Below are positions 43,190 to 55,492 of a stretch of DNA of 64,000 nucleotides, in pieces. Below the pieces are notes generated by a model. It had not been told where the DNA came from, made no database searches, and saw only the letters and a list, made by a program, of their open reading frames with translations. The translations under genes were made by a program, and so were the position numbers. The stretch spans positions 124,001 through 188,000 of the forward strand of contig JAGOAU010000001.1 in NCBI GenBank assembly GCA_017983755.1. Reading direction: 5' to 3'. The stretch comes from Azonexus sp. (GTDB lineage Bacteria; Pseudomonadota; Gammaproteobacteria; Burkholderiales; Rhodocyclaceae). Numbering within the stretch: the first letter of the stretch is position 1; every line of letters starts with the position of its first letter.

Positions 43190-43381
43190 ATGGCTGCAAA
43201 TGTTGGCGGTATCGACAAAATCGTACGTATCGTTGCCGGCGCCGGCCTGATCGGCGCCACCGTGGCCGGCCTGCTGCCGGTCTGGGGCTATATCGGCATC
43301 GTCCCCCTCGCAACGGGACTGATGGGGTGGTGCCCGGCCTATTCGATCTTCGGCATGAACACCTGCGCGACCAAGAAGTGA
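43190..43381 (+). CDS. DUF2892 small membrane protein
   Basis: 63 residues, two hydrophobic segments (IVRIVAGAGLIGATVAGLLPVWGYIGIVPLATGL). The N-terminus NVGGIDKIVRIVAG and the tail MGWCPAYSIFGMNTC are typical of DUF2892 (YgaP-like inner membrane domain) proteins; the two Cys near the end are conserved in that family. It is preceded by the TGTGA-type site, so likely a target of the adjacent regulator. Confidence 0.8.
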   Translation: MAANVGGIDKIVRIVAGAGLIGATVAGLLPVWGYIGIVPLATGLMGWCPAYSIFGMNTCATKK

Positions 43382-43398
43382 TTCGCTCACGCTGAACG

Positions 43399-43424
43399 AA
43401 AAACCCGCCGCGGCGGGTTTTTTT
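43399..43424. terminator. Bidirectional intrinsic terminator
   Basis: AAAACCCGCC-GC-GGCGGGTTTT with A-run before and T-run after. It serves the DUF2892 gene on the plus strand and rsmA on the minus strand, which ends within the T-run. Confidence 0.9.
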
Positions 43425-44190
43425 ACGTCAGGTAATTGGCGATGCGCACGTAGTCTGCAACCGAAACGTCTTCGGGTCGGCAGGTCGGGGCGATCCCGAG
43501 CTCTGCGAAACCAGCGTCGCTCAGGGTGCCTTTCAGCGTATTGCGCAGCATCTTGCGGCGTTGCGAGAAGGCGGTCTGCACAACTTGCGACAGCTTCTCC
43601 TGGCTCTTCGCGCTGAGTTCGGAAACGTCCCTGGGAATCAGGCGGACCACCGCCGACTGCACCTTGGGCGGCGGCTCGAAGCTTTCCGGCGGCACGTCGA
43701 TCAGCCATTCGAGATGGAAGCGGTATTGCAGCATCACCGAGATACGGCTGAAGTCGCTTTCACCGGGCAGCGCAACCATGCGCTCGACGACTTCCTTCTG
43801 CAGCATGAAATGCATGTCGCGGACGATGCCGACATAGTCGGCGAGATGGAACAGCAGCGGCGTCGAGATGTTGTACGGCAGGTTGCCGACCAGGCGCAGA
43901 TCGTTCCCGATGCTGGCGAAATCGAAATCCAGCGCATCGCCTTCGTGAATGGTCATGCGCGCCGGCGGGTGCTGTTTCTTCAGCCGGGCGATCAGGTCGC
44001 GGTCGATTTCGACGACATGCAGGTGATCGAGGCGCGCCAGCAACGGCTCGGTGATCGCCCCCAGGCCGGGGCCGATTTCGACGACGGTGTCGCCGCGCTG
44101 CGGGTCGATGGCTGAAACAATGGCATTGATGATGCCGCCATCGACCAGGAAATTCTGGCCGAAGCGTTTGCGGGCGACGTGGCCTTTCAT
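43423..44190 (-). CDS. rsmA: 16S rRNA dimethyladenosine transferase
   Basis: 255 residues. [10 protein letters not shown] at the N-terminus, [15 protein letters not shown] (SAM-binding), [17 protein letters not shown] (the N-L-P-Y catalytic motif), [27 protein letters not shown]. It dimethylates two adenines of the 3' small-subunit rRNA hairpin in ribosome assembly. The start overlaps the pdxA stop (ATGA). It is the last gene of the lptD-surA-pdxA-rsmA operon, a conserved proteobacterial arrangement. Confidence 0.97.
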   Translation of the reverse strand: MKGHVARKRFGQNFLVDGGIINAIVSAIDPQRGDTVVEIGPGLGAITEPLLARLDHLHVVEIDRDLIARLKKQHPPARMTIHEGDALDFDFASIGNDLRLVGNLPYNISTPLLFHLADYVGIVRDMHFMLQKEVVERMVALPGESDFSRISVMLQYRFHLEWLIDVPPESFEPPPKVQSAVVRLIPRDVSELSAKSQEKLSQVVQTAFSQRRKMLRNTLKGTLSDAGFAELGIAPTCRPEDVSVADYVRIANYLT

Positions 44191-45170
44191 TGGCGGACCA
44201 CCATTCGGGTCGCTTCGGCCACCGCCTCGAACAGGCTGCCCGGGTCGGCGCTGCCGCTGCCGGCGAGTTCCAGCGCCGTACCGTGATCGACCGAAGTGCG
44301 GATGACCGGCAGGCCGAGCGTGACATTGATGCCGTGCCCGAAGGTTGCGTACTTGAGCGCGGTCAGGCCCTGATCGTGGTACATGGCGAGCACCGCATCG
44401 CCCCGCGCCAGCACCGGCGGCGTAAACATGGTGTCGGCCGGATGCGGTCCGGAAAGCTGCATGCCCTCGGCGCGCAGCTTGTCGAGCACCGGGGTGATGA
44501 CTTCGATCTCCTCACGCCCCAGATAACCACCTTCGCCGGCATGCGGGTTGAGGCCGGCGACCAGGATGCGCGGTTGCGCCAGACCATACTTCCGTCTCAG
44601 GTCGGCATGCAGGATGCGCAGGGTTTTCTCCAGCACATCGGTGGTGATCGCAGCCGGCACGTCCTTCAGGGGCAGGTGCGTCGTCACCAGCGCGACGCGC
44701 AACGGACCGCGATCCGTGGCACCGGCCAGCATCATGACGACCAGCGGCGTTCCGGTCTTTTCGGCCAGGTATTCGGTGTGGCCGATGAAGTGGACACCGG
44801 CCTTGTTGATCACGCCTTTATGCACCGGCGCCGTCGCCATCGCCGCGAACTCGCCGCTTTGGCACCCCGCCAGCGCCCGGTCGAGCAGGGCCAGAACATA
44901 GGCGCCGTTGGCCGGGTCGAGTTGGCCGGCCACCGACGGAACCGCCAGCGGCACATGCAGCACGTCGAGGCTGTCGCGGTCGACCGGGTTTTGCGGGCAA
45001 AAATCGCGGAACGCAACTTTCAGTCCAATGTCATCGGCCCTGGCGGCGAGCAGGCCGCGGTCGCCAAGAATGACCGGGTGCCCCGGCCCGTCGTAACCGG
45101 CCAGACGCAGGCAGAGTTCCGGCCCGATACCGGCGGGTTCGCCGCTGGTGACGGCGATGCGCGGCAACAT
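44187..45170 (-). CDS. pdxA: 4-hydroxythreonine-4-phosphate dehydrogenase
   Basis: 327 residues. Motifs: [13 protein letters not shown] at the N-terminus, [41 protein letters not shown] with metal-binding His, and [37 protein letters not shown]. It acts in vitamin B6 (pyridoxal phosphate) biosynthesis, oxidising 4-phosphohydroxy-threonine with NAD. It overlaps surA by one base (TAATG). Confidence 0.97.
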   Translation of the reverse strand: MLPRIAVTSGEPAGIGPELCLRLAGYDGPGHPVILGDRGLLAARADDIGLKVAFRDFCPQNPVDRDSLDVLHVPLAVPSVAGQLDPANGAYVLALLDRALAGCQSGEFAAMATAPVHKGVINKAGVHFIGHTEYLAEKTGTPLVVMMLAGATDRGPLRVALVTTHLPLKDVPAAITTDVLEKTLRILHADLRRKYGLAQPRILVAGLNPHAGEGGYLGREEIEVITPVLDKLRAEGMQLSGPHPADTMFTPPVLARGDAVLAMYHDQGLTALKYATFGHGINVTLGLPVIRTSVDHGTALELAGSGSADPGSLFEAVAEATRMVVRQ

Positions 45171-46486
45171 TATTTCTCTTCGAGGCGGTTTTCGACGTAG
45201 GTGCGGTCGCGCAACTGGCGCAACCAGTCCTGGTAGGCCTCGTCGAGCCGGCGCTCGCGCAGTGCCTGGCGGGCAGCGGCCCGCTTGCGCTCTTCGGAAA
45301 CGTCACGCTGGCGGCGTTCGAGCACCTGGATCAGGTGCATGCCGAACTGGGATTGCACCACCGGGCTGATCTGGTTGTCCTTCAGCGCGTCCATCGCCCG
45401 CTCGAAATCTGGCACCGTATCGCCCGGGCTGATCCAGCCGAGGTCGCCGCCCTTGGCCGCCGAGCCGTCCTGCGAATAGAGGCGCGCCAGTTCGGCGAAA
45501 TCGCTGCCATTGACCAGACGTTCGCGGACGACTTCCATCTTGTGGCGCGCCTCGGTTGCGGACACCACTTCATTGACGCGAATCAGGATATGGCGCGCAT
45601 GCGTCTGCTGGATCGAGGCCGGCCCGCTACCGCCGCGCTTGCCGAGCAGCTTGACAATATGGAAGCCGGCCGACGAGCGCAGCAGGTCGCTGACTTCGCC
45701 CGGCTGCAGACGCGCCGCCGTTTCGGCATAGAGCGTCGGCAGTCGGTCGAGCTGGCGCCAGCCGAGGCCGCCGCCCTGCAGGGCATCCGGCGCATCGGAG
45801 AAGGTCGCCGTCAGTTCGGCGAAGTTTTCGCCCGCCCTGGCCCGCTTGAGCGCCTGCTCGCCGCGCTGGCGGAGTTTCTGCAGTTGCTCGGGACTGGCCG
45901 ACTCGGGCGCCCGCAGCAGGATGTGCGCCAACTGGAACTCTTCACCGCCGCCGGTCGCGGCCTGATTGGCCAGGTAGAGGTCGATCTCGCCATCGGAGAT
46001 GACTAGCTTGCTGTCCACCTCGCGCTCGCGCAGGCGCATCATCGTCATTTCGCCGCGAATTTCCTCGCGGAAACGCGCGTAGTTGATGCCGTCCTTTTCC
46101 AGCGCCTGGCGGAATTGCTGCAGCGTCATCTTGTTGTTGCCGGCAATGCGGCCGATGGCCTGGTCAAGCTGGTTGTCGTCGATGCGCATTCCCGAATCGC
46201 GGGCGAACTGCATCTGGATGCGATCCATGATGACACGCTCGAGCAGTTGCCGCTCGAGGACATCCTGCGGCGGCAGCGACGTGCCCTGCTTCTGCAATTG
46301 CTTGAGCGCTGAATCGAGGCGGATACGCAAATCGTAGAGGGTGATGACCTCGTCACCGACGACAGCGACGATGCGATCGGCCTCGATCGGCTCGGCAGGC
46401 GCGGCGCCGACGGGGGCCGAGAAGATGCCGATCAGCGTGAAGACGAGAACGAGGAGGCGGCGAATGGATGTATGCATGGCGGTCAT
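45170..46486 (-). CDS. surA: Periplasmic chaperone and peptidyl-prolyl isomerase SurA
   Basis: 438 residues. The start at 46486 overlaps the lptD stop (ATGA); an ATG three codons on (46477) is possible. Signal peptide [22 protein letters not shown]. The N-terminal chaperone region ([17 protein letters not shown]) is followed by two PpiC/parvulin domains around residues 185-285 (FQLAHILLR...GWRQLDRLP) and 295-395 ([11 protein letters not shown]...[11 protein letters not shown]). It helps fold outer-membrane proteins such as LptD, the gene before it. Confidence 0.95.
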   Translation of the reverse strand: MTAMHTSIRRLLVLVFTLIGIFSAPVGAAPAEPIEADRIVAVVGDEVITLYDLRIRLDSALKQLQKQGTSLPPQDVLERQLLERVIMDRIQMQFARDSGMRIDDNQLDQAIGRIAGNNKMTLQQFRQALEKDGINYARFREEIRGEMTMMRLREREVDSKLVISDGEIDLYLANQAATGGGEEFQLAHILLRAPESASPEQLQKLRQRGEQALKRARAGENFAELTATFSDAPDALQGGGLGWRQLDRLPTLYAETAARLQPGEVSDLLRSSAGFHIVKLLGKRGGSGPASIQQTHARHILIRVNEVVSATEARHKMEVVRERLVNGSDFAELARLYSQDGSAAKGGDLGWISPGDTVPDFERAMDALKDNQISPVVQSQFGMHLIQVLERRQRDVSEERKRAAARQALRERRLDEAYQDWLRQLRDRTYVENRLEEK

Positions 46487-49029
46487 TGTGTCGTGAACAG
46501 GCTGCTGGATGGGGACAACTCGTTGGTCTTGCCGTAACCGGGGATGGAGCGCCGCAGCAGGTTGATCGGGTTGGAGCCGACGCTGCCGAAATCGTTGAGC
46601 TCCAGTTGCAGGAACAGCGTGGTATTCGGCGAACCAGCGATCGCCTCCAGGCGCTGGACAACGGCGCGCAGGGCCCAGCAGCCAGCGTTGTATTCGAAAC
46701 CGCCGATGGCTTCGAGGAGCTGGTCTTCGCCCAGGAACGAGTAGTTGTAGCGACCGACGGCATAAAAATTCCCGCTCAGTGGCCATTGTCCGGAAATATC
46801 GAACTGGTCGACCGTGGGCAGCGTCGTCACCGGATCGCGGGTATAACGATAGCCGGCACTGATCACCTTCCCCAGCTCCGGCTGGTAGCGCATGCCGATC
46901 GAGAAACGCTCGTTAACGCTGTCGCGATAGTTGTACTCCCAGGCGACATCCGCGTAGGTCTTGGGCATCACCAGGCCGCTGACCGCCGAAATGATGCTCG
47001 AGTAACCTTCCGGCTGCTGCGACTGGCCGGGCAAGGTCACCTTGCCGGGTCTGAAATAATAAACTTGGCCGACCATCGCCCGCAGCTTCTCGACCCCCGT
47101 TGCACTGTCGAGCATCCGCGTGGCGAGGGCCGCGGTCAGCTGGTTGGCATCGTTGATGCGGTCATAGCCACTGTAGCGGTTCTCGGAAAAGATCTGGGCA
47201 AAGTTGAAGTCCGACTGGTAGGTGTCGAAGATCGGGATGTTGCTCTGATCCTTGTACGGAATATTGACGTAGTAGAGGCGCGGTTCGAGCGTCTGGATGA
47301 AGGGCTTGTCGAGCACGCTGGTTTCGCGTTCGAAAATCACGCTGGAATCCACCGTGAAGGTCGGCATGGCGCGACCGATGTTGCTCGGGTCGCTGGCGGA
47401 CTGCTGGTTGTTCAGCACGTACTGCGTTGCGTGGACACCGACCTTGGGAACGAAGTTGAACGAGGGGTGCACGATGGGTAGCGAGACCTGGGGGTAAAGC
47501 ACCAGGCGGTCGCCCTGAATCTGTGTCGGATTGATGAAGCGCGAATACTGGCCGACCAGGGTGAAATCCGTCCCAAGCACATCGGGCTTGAAGCCGACGA
47601 GATTGATTTGCGGCTCGAGAAAATAAGGAACCGCGACCGGATTGGACGGATCCGTCTGCAGGGTCTGATACTGCAAGACCTGCAAGTTGGTCTGCAACCA
47701 CGGAACCGGCGTATAGCCGAGCACGAACTGCTGTGGCAACTGTACCTGCGAGGTCTGGACGAGGCGCGATGACAGGTCCTGGAAGTAGAAGTTGTCCGAC
47801 ACGCGGTTGTAGTTCACCACTGCCGAGAAGCCGCGCCCGAGGGTCTGCTGGTGCTGGAACAGGTAGGCATAGCGCTCGCGTTCGGCCATCTGGTCGTACG
47901 GCATGTACTCGACCCGCGCGGTGCCGCGATAGTTGAAATCGAGATACTGCGCTTCGGCGCCGAGTTGGAATCCGCGCTTGCTCATGTAGCGCGGATAGAT
48001 GGTCGCATCGTAATTCGGTGCGATATTCCAGTAATACGGAACGGTCAGATCCAGGCCGTCACGCGTGGAGGTAGCGAAGAATGGATGCAGAAAGCCGGAA
48101 TGGCGCTGGTGATTCAGCGAGAAGGTGGCGGCCGGCGTATAAAAAACCGGGACATCCTTGAACAAGAACACCGCATTTCTTGCGTCGCCGACCTCCTGGT
48201 CGTAATCGAGATGCACCTCGGAGGCACGCATGTACCAGTCGGTGGCGCCCGGCTTGCAGGTCGAGTACGTGGTATCGAACAGCGAGACCTGATTTTCGCC
48301 TTCGAACTCCACCCGTTCGGCCGTGCCGCTCGCCGTTGAGGGACGACGCTCCGGCGCCACCGTCGGCAAGCCGTAACTGTGGGGCACATTCAGCATCATC
48401 GGGGCGCCGGAGGTTACTGCATTGGAAGTGGATGCCGTGGCCAGAATCAACTGTGGCCGGTAGAACTTGCTCATCACTTCCCGGACGATGTAGAAATCGG
48501 CCTTTTCCGCGAAACCTACCTGCTCGGACAGTTGCATGCGAAGGTGCGGCGTGTTGAACTCCTGGCCCTCCTGCAACATGCGCACGCTGCCGGTCATCTC
48601 GACTTCGTCATCGAGCGGCCAATAGGTCATCTTTTCGCCAAAAAACTGCGATCCCGCCCGCCGCAGCTCGACTTCGCCGGTGCCTTGCGCCACCTCTTCG
48701 GTGCGTCCCTCGAGACGGTCGGCGATGACAAACAGAGGATAGGGGACATCCTTGACGAGTTCGGCCGGGTACTGAACCCCCACCCCAGGCAGCAGCGGCG
48801 GCTTCTTGCGGCCCATGACATTGAAGCGGCGCTCGTTGCGCAGGCGCAACGGCCATTCGTCAGCCAGCGTGTCGCTCCCCACCGTCGCCGGCACCACGCC
48901 CGGCTTCTGGCGCTCACTCGACGCAGCAAGGCGCAGCACCTCGTCATCCTGAGCGGCATGAAGCACCGGCACACAGGAGAACAGGCAGCAAACGAACACG
49001 GCGAGTGGACGGCGGGTAAAACCGGTCAT
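46483..49029 (-). CDS. lptD: LPS-assembly outer-membrane protein LptD
   Basis: 848 residues with a signal peptide ([17 protein letters not shown]). An LptA-like N-terminal domain covers roughly 100-330 ([43 protein letters not shown]), then a large beta-barrel with many alternating strands and Tyr-rich turns. In the mature part only two Cys are easily seen (STCKPG, NAGCWA), against four in E. coli. The protein inserts lipopolysaccharide at the outer surface together with LptE. It heads a four-gene operon and is divergent from amgK with an 87-base gap. Confidence 0.95.
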   Translation of the reverse strand: MTGFTRRPLAVFVCCLFSCVPVLHAAQDDEVLRLAASSERQKPGVVPATVGSDTLADEWPLRLRNERRFNVMGRKKPPLLPGVGVQYPAELVKDVPYPLFVIADRLEGRTEEVAQGTGEVELRRAGSQFFGEKMTYWPLDDEVEMTGSVRMLQEGQEFNTPHLRMQLSEQVGFAEKADFYIVREVMSKFYRPQLILATASTSNAVTSGAPMMLNVPHSYGLPTVAPERRPSTASGTAERVEFEGENQVSLFDTTYSTCKPGATDWYMRASEVHLDYDQEVGDARNAVFLFKDVPVFYTPAATFSLNHQRHSGFLHPFFATSTRDGLDLTVPYYWNIAPNYDATIYPRYMSKRGFQLGAEAQYLDFNYRGTARVEYMPYDQMAERERYAYLFQHQQTLGRGFSAVVNYNRVSDNFYFQDLSSRLVQTSQVQLPQQFVLGYTPVPWLQTNLQVLQYQTLQTDPSNPVAVPYFLEPQINLVGFKPDVLGTDFTLVGQYSRFINPTQIQGDRLVLYPQVSLPIVHPSFNFVPKVGVHATQYVLNNQQSASDPSNIGRAMPTFTVDSSVIFERETSVLDKPFIQTLEPRLYYVNIPYKDQSNIPIFDTYQSDFNFAQIFSENRYSGYDRINDANQLTAALATRMLDSATGVEKLRAMVGQVYYFRPGKVTLPGQSQQPEGYSSIISAVSGLVMPKTYADVAWEYNYRDSVNERFSIGMRYQPELGKVISAGYRYTRDPVTTLPTVDQFDISGQWPLSGNFYAVGRYNYSFLGEDQLLEAIGGFEYNAGCWALRAVVQRLEAIAGSPNTTLFLQLELNDFGSVGSNPINLLRRSIPGYGKTNELSPSSSLFTTQ

Positions 49030-49116
49030 CGAGGCAATCAGCGAAGGGCCAGACCGGAACGGCCGATACCCGAGTGTTAAAATCGCGCCATTTTACAACG
49101 AACCCACCCCCAACCG

Positions 49117-50130
49117 ATGTCGCGCGATCAACTTGTTACAGACTGGGTTGCCAGTCGCTTTCCCGATCAAACCGTCCGGATCACACCGGCCTCGGCCGAT
49201 GCCAGCTTCCGCCGCTATTTCCGCCTGACCTGGCCGGACGGCCAGACGCGCATCCTGATGGACGCGCCGCCGGAAAAAGAGGACTGCAAGCCCTTCATCC
49301 ACGTCGCCGGCCTGTTGGCCAAGGCCGACCTGGCGGCGCCGCGCATTCTCGACAAGGATCTCGACAACGGCTTTCTGGTCCTCACCGACCTCGGTCGCAT
49401 CGGTTACCTCGATGCGCTGAATGCCGACCTCAGCATGGCCGACCTGCTGATCCGCCCGGTCCTCGACGTGCTGGTCAAGTGGCAGCTGTCGTCCGCCGCC
49501 GCCACGCTGCCGCCCTACGACGCCACGCTGCTGCGCCGCGAACTCGACCTCTTTCCGGAATGGTTCGTCGGCCGCCACCTCGGCGTCGAACTGAGCGATG
49601 ACGAGAAAGTCATGCTCGACCGGACCTTCAAGTTCCTGATCAACTCGGCGCTGGCCCAGCCCAAGGTCTTCGTCCATCGCGACTTCATGCCGCGCAACCT
49701 GATGGTCGTCGAGAGCGAAGCCCGCCTGACCCCGGGCCTCATCGACTTCCAGGACGCCGTCTGCGGCCCGATCACCTACGACGTCGTCTCGCTCTTTCGC
49801 GACGCCTTCATTTCCTGGGACGAGGAGCAGGAAATCGACTGGGTCGTCCGCTACTGGGAAAAGGCCCGCGCCGCCGGCCTGCCGGTGCGCGAGGACTTCG
49901 GCGCCTTCTGGCGCGAGTACGAACTGATGGGCCTGCAGCGCCACCTCAAGGTGCTCGGCATCTTCTGCCGGCTGAAGTACCGCGACGGCAAGGACAAGTA
50001 CGTCGAGGACCTGCCGCGCTTCATGAACTACGCCCGCAAGACGGCCGGCCGCTATGTCCAGCTCAAACCGCTGCTCAACCTGCTCGACAAGCTGGAAGGC
50101 AACACCGAGCAGATCGGCTACCGGCGCTAA
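49117..50130 (+). CDS. amgK: N-acetylmuramate/N-acetylglucosamine kinase
   Basis: 337 residues. An aminoglycoside-phosphotransferase fold with PASADASFRRYFRL at the N-terminus, the catalytic-loop VFVHRDFMPRNLMV (H-x-D-x-x-x-x-N) and LIDFQDAVCGPITYDVVSL (metal Asp). AmgK phosphorylates the anomeric carbon of MurNAc in peptidoglycan recycling. It sits immediately before murU, and this pair beside lptD-surA-pdxA-rsmA is the layout known in Pseudomonas. Confidence 0.88.
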   Translation: MSRDQLVTDWVASRFPDQTVRITPASADASFRRYFRLTWPDGQTRILMDAPPEKEDCKPFIHVAGLLAKADLAAPRILDKDLDNGFLVLTDLGRIGYLDALNADLSMADLLIRPVLDVLVKWQLSSAAATLPPYDATLLRRELDLFPEWFVGRHLGVELSDDEKVMLDRTFKFLINSALAQPKVFVHRDFMPRNLMVVESEARLTPGLIDFQDAVCGPITYDVVSLFRDAFISWDEEQEIDWVVRYWEKARAAGLPVREDFGAFWREYELMGLQRHLKVLGIFCRLKYRDGKDKYVEDLPRFMNYARKTAGRYVQLKPLLNLLDKLEGNTEQIGYRR

Positions 50131-52101
<1,971 letters not shown>

Positions 52102-52109
<8 letters not shown>

Positions 52110-53235
52110 AAACGTCGACATCCTGATCATCGGCGCCGGCCCGGTCGGCATGACGCTGCATCTGGCCCTCGCTGCCGGCGGCCAGAAATCGCTGCTTTTG
52201 GACCGTCGACCGCAGCAGGCCCTGCAGGCCGACCCGCGCGCCCTTGCCCTGTCGCACGGCGCCCGCCAGCTGCTGGAACAGATCAATGCCTGGCCGACCC
52301 GCGCCGCGACACCGATCGAAACCATCCACGTCTCGCAGAAGGACGGCTTCGGCCGCACCCTGATCGACCGCACCGACTACAAACTGCCGGCCCTCGGCTA
52401 CGTCGTCCGCTACCGCGACCTGGCTGGCGCGCTGGCCGCCAATCTGGCGCCCGACGCGCTGCTCGCCGACGCGGAAATCCTCGATATCCAGTCCGCTGAC
52501 GACGGCGCCACCGTTTCCCTGCGCCACGCCGGCCATTCGCGCACCATCCGCTGCAAACTGCTCGTCCACGCCGAAGGCACCCCCGCCGATGACCCGGCCG
52601 TCAAGGTCAGCGACTACGCCCAGCACGCCCTGATCTGCGAAGTCACGCCAACGCCCGGCCACGGCAAGCGCGCCTGGGAACGCTTCACCCCCGACGGCCC
52701 GCTCGCCCTGCTGCCACTCGGCGACGAATATTCCATCGTCTTCACGTTGCCGCCGGCCAGGGCCGACGCCGTGATGGCGCTCGACGACGACGCCTTCATC
52801 GCCACGCTGCAAGCCCAATTCGGACGCCGCCTGACCTTCACCAAGCCCGGCCCGCGCAGCCGCTTCCCGCTCGCGCTGAGGATGCGCGACACCTTGGTCA
52901 AAGGCAGCGAGGTGTGGATCGGCAACACCGCGCAGACCCTGCACCCGGTCTCCGGCCAGGGCTTCAACCTCGGCCTGCGCGATGCCTGGCAGCTTGCCGA
53001 AATCTTGCTCAAAAACGGCGTCGACCACAGCAGCCTCGACCAATACGCCTCCCGCCGCCGCCTCGACCGCCAGGGCGGCGCCTTCTTCACCGACAAGATC
53101 GTCAAGGCTTTCTCCAACGACATCGGCCCGCTCAAGCTCGCCCGTGGCCTCGGCCTGCTGGCCCTCGACCTCTGCCCGCCCGCCCGCCATTTCGTCGCCA
53201 GGCGCATGATCTGGGGTGCCCGCGCCTGGCCTTGA
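52102..53235 (+). CDS. ubiH: UbiH-type FAD monooxygenase
   Basis: 377 residues. FAD-binding DILIIGAGPVGMTLHLALA at the N-terminus and WIGNTAQTLHPVSGQGFNLGLRD near residue 275. In most of this family the latter is GDAAH; the GN...Q form is the known UbiH variant, which supports the name. It hydroxylates the ubiquinone ring in the inner-membrane-associated Ubi complex. An internal GTCGACCGCAG copy reads D-R-R-P-Q-Q. Confidence 0.85.
52205..52215 (+). repeat. GTCGACCGCAG repeat copy 8
   Basis: Exact copy inside ubiH, with CTTTTGGACC ahead. The reading frame differs from most other copies. Confidence 0.7.
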
Positions 53236-53300
53236 TCTGCGCCAAGGGCAAGGGCGCGACGCCCGGTTAAAGTCGCGCCGTTCGCCCCAACCGCCCGCGC

Positions 53301-54173
53301 ATGAAGAAAGCCACTGCCTGGTTCCTCGCCTGTCGTCCGAAGACGCTATCGGTCTCGCTGTCGCCGGTGCTGGTCGGCACCGCCGTCGCCTGGCATGATA
53401 CGCATGCCGTGCTCTGGCTGCCGCTGCTCGCCGCCGCACTGGGCGCCGCTTTCATCCAGATCGGCACCAACCTGTTCAACGATGTCGGCGACTTCCTGCG
53501 CGGCACCGATACGCCCGACCGCCTCGGCCCCAAGCGGGCCGCGGCGGAGGGCTGGCTCACCGCCAGGGCAATCAAGTCCGGCGCCTGGCTGGCCTTTGCG
53601 CTGTCCTTCGCCTGCGGCATCTACCTCGTCTGGCATGGCGGCTGGCCGATCGTCATCATCGGCCTCGCCTCGCTGGCGGCCGGCTGGGCCTATACCGGCG
53701 GGCCGAAACCGATTGCTTACGGGCCGCTCGGCGAAGTGTTCGTCTTTATCTTCTTCGGCGTGGTCGCCGTCGGCGGCAGCTATTACCTGCAGACACTCGG
53801 CCTAAGCGCCAGGGCGCTTATCGCCGCCGCGCTGGTCGGCATCCACGCCGCCGCCGTGATCACCGTCAACAACTACCGCGACCTCGACGGCGACGCCAAG
53901 AGCGGCAAGCACACACTGGCCGTCCGCCTCGGCCGACCCACCACCCGACGCCTCTACACGGCCGAAATGCTCGCCCCTTACGCCCTGCTACCCCTGCTCG
54001 CCGGCCTCGGCTGGATCGCCGCCCTGCCCCTGCTGTCGCTGCCGCTGGCGCTCAGGCTGATCCAGCGTTTTCACAACGAAGCCCCCGGCCCGGTCTTCAA
54101 CGGCATTCTCGCCGCCACTGCCGGCCTGCAACTCGCGTTCGCCCTGCTGTTAACCTTGAGCTTCACGATTTGA
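53301..54173 (+). CDS. menA: MenA-like polyprenyltransferase
   Basis: 290 residues, eight to nine transmembrane segments. UbiA-superfamily Asp-rich motifs: QIGTNLFNDVGDF (N-x-x-x-D) and VNNYRDLDGDAKSGKHTLAVRLG. The N-terminus WFLACRPKTLSVSLSPVLVGTA and the second motif are those of 1,4-dihydroxy-2-naphthoate prenyltransferase, which makes menaquinone precursors. It follows ubiH. Whether the organism uses menaquinone is not shown here; UbiA itself has a different N-terminal motif. Confidence 0.85.
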   Translation: MKKATAWFLACRPKTLSVSLSPVLVGTAVAWHDTHAVLWLPLLAAALGAAFIQIGTNLFNDVGDFLRGTDTPDRLGPKRAAAEGWLTARAIKSGAWLAFALSFACGIYLVWHGGWPIVIIGLASLAAGWAYTGGPKPIAYGPLGEVFVFIFFGVVAVGGSYYLQTLGLSARALIAAALVGIHAAAVITVNNYRDLDGDAKSGKHTLAVRLGRPTTRRLYTAEMLAPYALLPLLAGLGWIAALPLLSLPLALRLIQRFHNEAPGPVFNGILAATAGLQLAFALLLTLSFTI

Positions 54174-54242
54174 CTATTTTTTAGGCGCCGACTCGGGTAA
54201 AATGCGCGGCTTCCCAGCTTCGCCAGATCCCCACGCACGCCC

Positions 54243-55256
54243 ATGGAATTCGCCGGTTTCCAGCTTCGCAACAACCTGTTCGTCGCCCCCATGGCCGGCG
54301 TCACGGATCGTCCTTTCCGCCAGTTGTGCAAGAAGCTGGGCGCCGGCCTGGCGGTGTCCGAGATGGTCACCTCGAATTCCCTGCTCTACGGTAGCGCCAA
54401 GACGCTGCGCCGCGCCAACCATACCGGCGAAGTGGCGCCGATCTCGGTGCAGATCGCCGGCGCCGACCCGAAGATGATGGCCGAAGCGGCTCGCCACAAC
54501 GTCGACAACGGCGCCCAGATAATCGACATCAACATGGGCTGCCCGGCCAAGAAGGTCTGCAACGTGATGGCCGGCTCTGCGCTGATGCAGGACGAAAAGC
54601 TGGTTGGCGACATTCTCGACGCCGTCGTCGGCGCCATCCCGAACACCCCGGTCACACTGAAATTCCGCACCGGCTGGAACATCGCCAACAAGAACGCGCC
54701 GACCATCGCGCGCATCGCCGAGAGCGCCGGCGTGCGCGCCGTCGCCATCCACGGCCGGACGCGCTGCCAGCAATATACCGGCGAGGCCGAATACGACACC
54801 ATCGCCATGGTCAAGACGCTGATCCGCATCCCGGTCATCGCCAACGGCGACATCACGACGCCGGAAAAGGCCAAACACGTCCTCGACGTCACCGGTGCCG
54901 ACGGCATCATGATCGGCCGCGCCGCCCAGGGTCGCCCCTGGCTGTTCCGCGAGATCGAGCATTACCTGAAGACTGGCCAGCATCTGCCGCCGGCCGAGGT
55001 CAGGGAGATCCACAGCATCCTGCTGGCGCATCTCGAAGACCTTTACGCTTTCTACGGCCCGGAAACGGGGTTCAAGGTCGCCCGCAAGCACATCTCCTGG
55101 TACACCAAGGGGCTGGTCGGCTCGGCGGCCTTCCGCAAGGAAATGAACGTCCTGCCCAGCATCGACCAACAGATGCAGGCGGTGAACGACTTTTTCTGCC
55201 GCTTGGCGGCAGAGCATGCACACTTGAAATACACAGAGGAGGCGTTGGCAGCATGA
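54243..55256 (+). CDS. dusB: tRNA-dihydrouridine synthase B
   Basis: 337 residues. FMN-binding TIM-barrel with LFVAPMAGVTDRPFRQLCKKLGAGL, DINMGCPAKKVCNVMAGSALMQD (catalytic Cys), IHGRTRCQQYTGEAEY, and IANGDITTPEKA. It reduces uridine in the tRNA D-loop. It overlaps fis by four bases, giving the classic dusB-fis operon. Confidence 0.96.
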   Translation: MEFAGFQLRNNLFVAPMAGVTDRPFRQLCKKLGAGLAVSEMVTSNSLLYGSAKTLRRANHTGEVAPISVQIAGADPKMMAEAARHNVDNGAQIIDINMGCPAKKVCNVMAGSALMQDEKLVGDILDAVVGAIPNTPVTLKFRTGWNIANKNAPTIARIAESAGVRAVAIHGRTRCQQYTGEAEYDTIAMVKTLIRIPVIANGDITTPEKAKHVLDVTGADGIMIGRAAQGRPWLFREIEHYLKTGQHLPPAEVREIHSILLAHLEDLYAFYGPETGFKVARKHISWYTKGLVGSAAFRKEMNVLPSIDQQMQAVNDFFCRLAAEHAHLKYTEEALAA

Positions 55257-55486
55257 GCCAACATGATTTGGGGAAATGTGTCACGGAAGCGCTCGAGCAG
55301 TACTTCCGCGACCTCGACGGCGAGAAACCCGCCGCAATTTACGACATGGTGTTGAAGAGCGTCGAGAAGCCGATGCTGGAGCTGATACTCGCCAAGGCCG
55401 GCGGCAACCAGACGCTGGCCGCCGACATGCTCGGCATCAACCGCAACACGCTGCGCAAGAAACTCACTGAACATCAACTTCTGTAA
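55253..55486 (+). CDS. fis: Fis nucleoid-associated DNA-binding protein
   Basis: 77 residues, shorter than the 98 of E. coli but typical for betaproteobacteria. The C-terminal helix-turn-helix GGNQTLAADMLGINRNTLRKKL is unmistakable. It bends DNA and acts as a global regulator of growth-related genes. It sits six bases before purH. Confidence 0.95.
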   Translation: MSQHDLGKCVTEALEQYFRDLDGEKPAAIYDMVLKSVEKPMLELILAKAGGNQTLAADMLGINRNTLRKKLTEHQLL

Positions 55487-55492
55487 ATCGCC

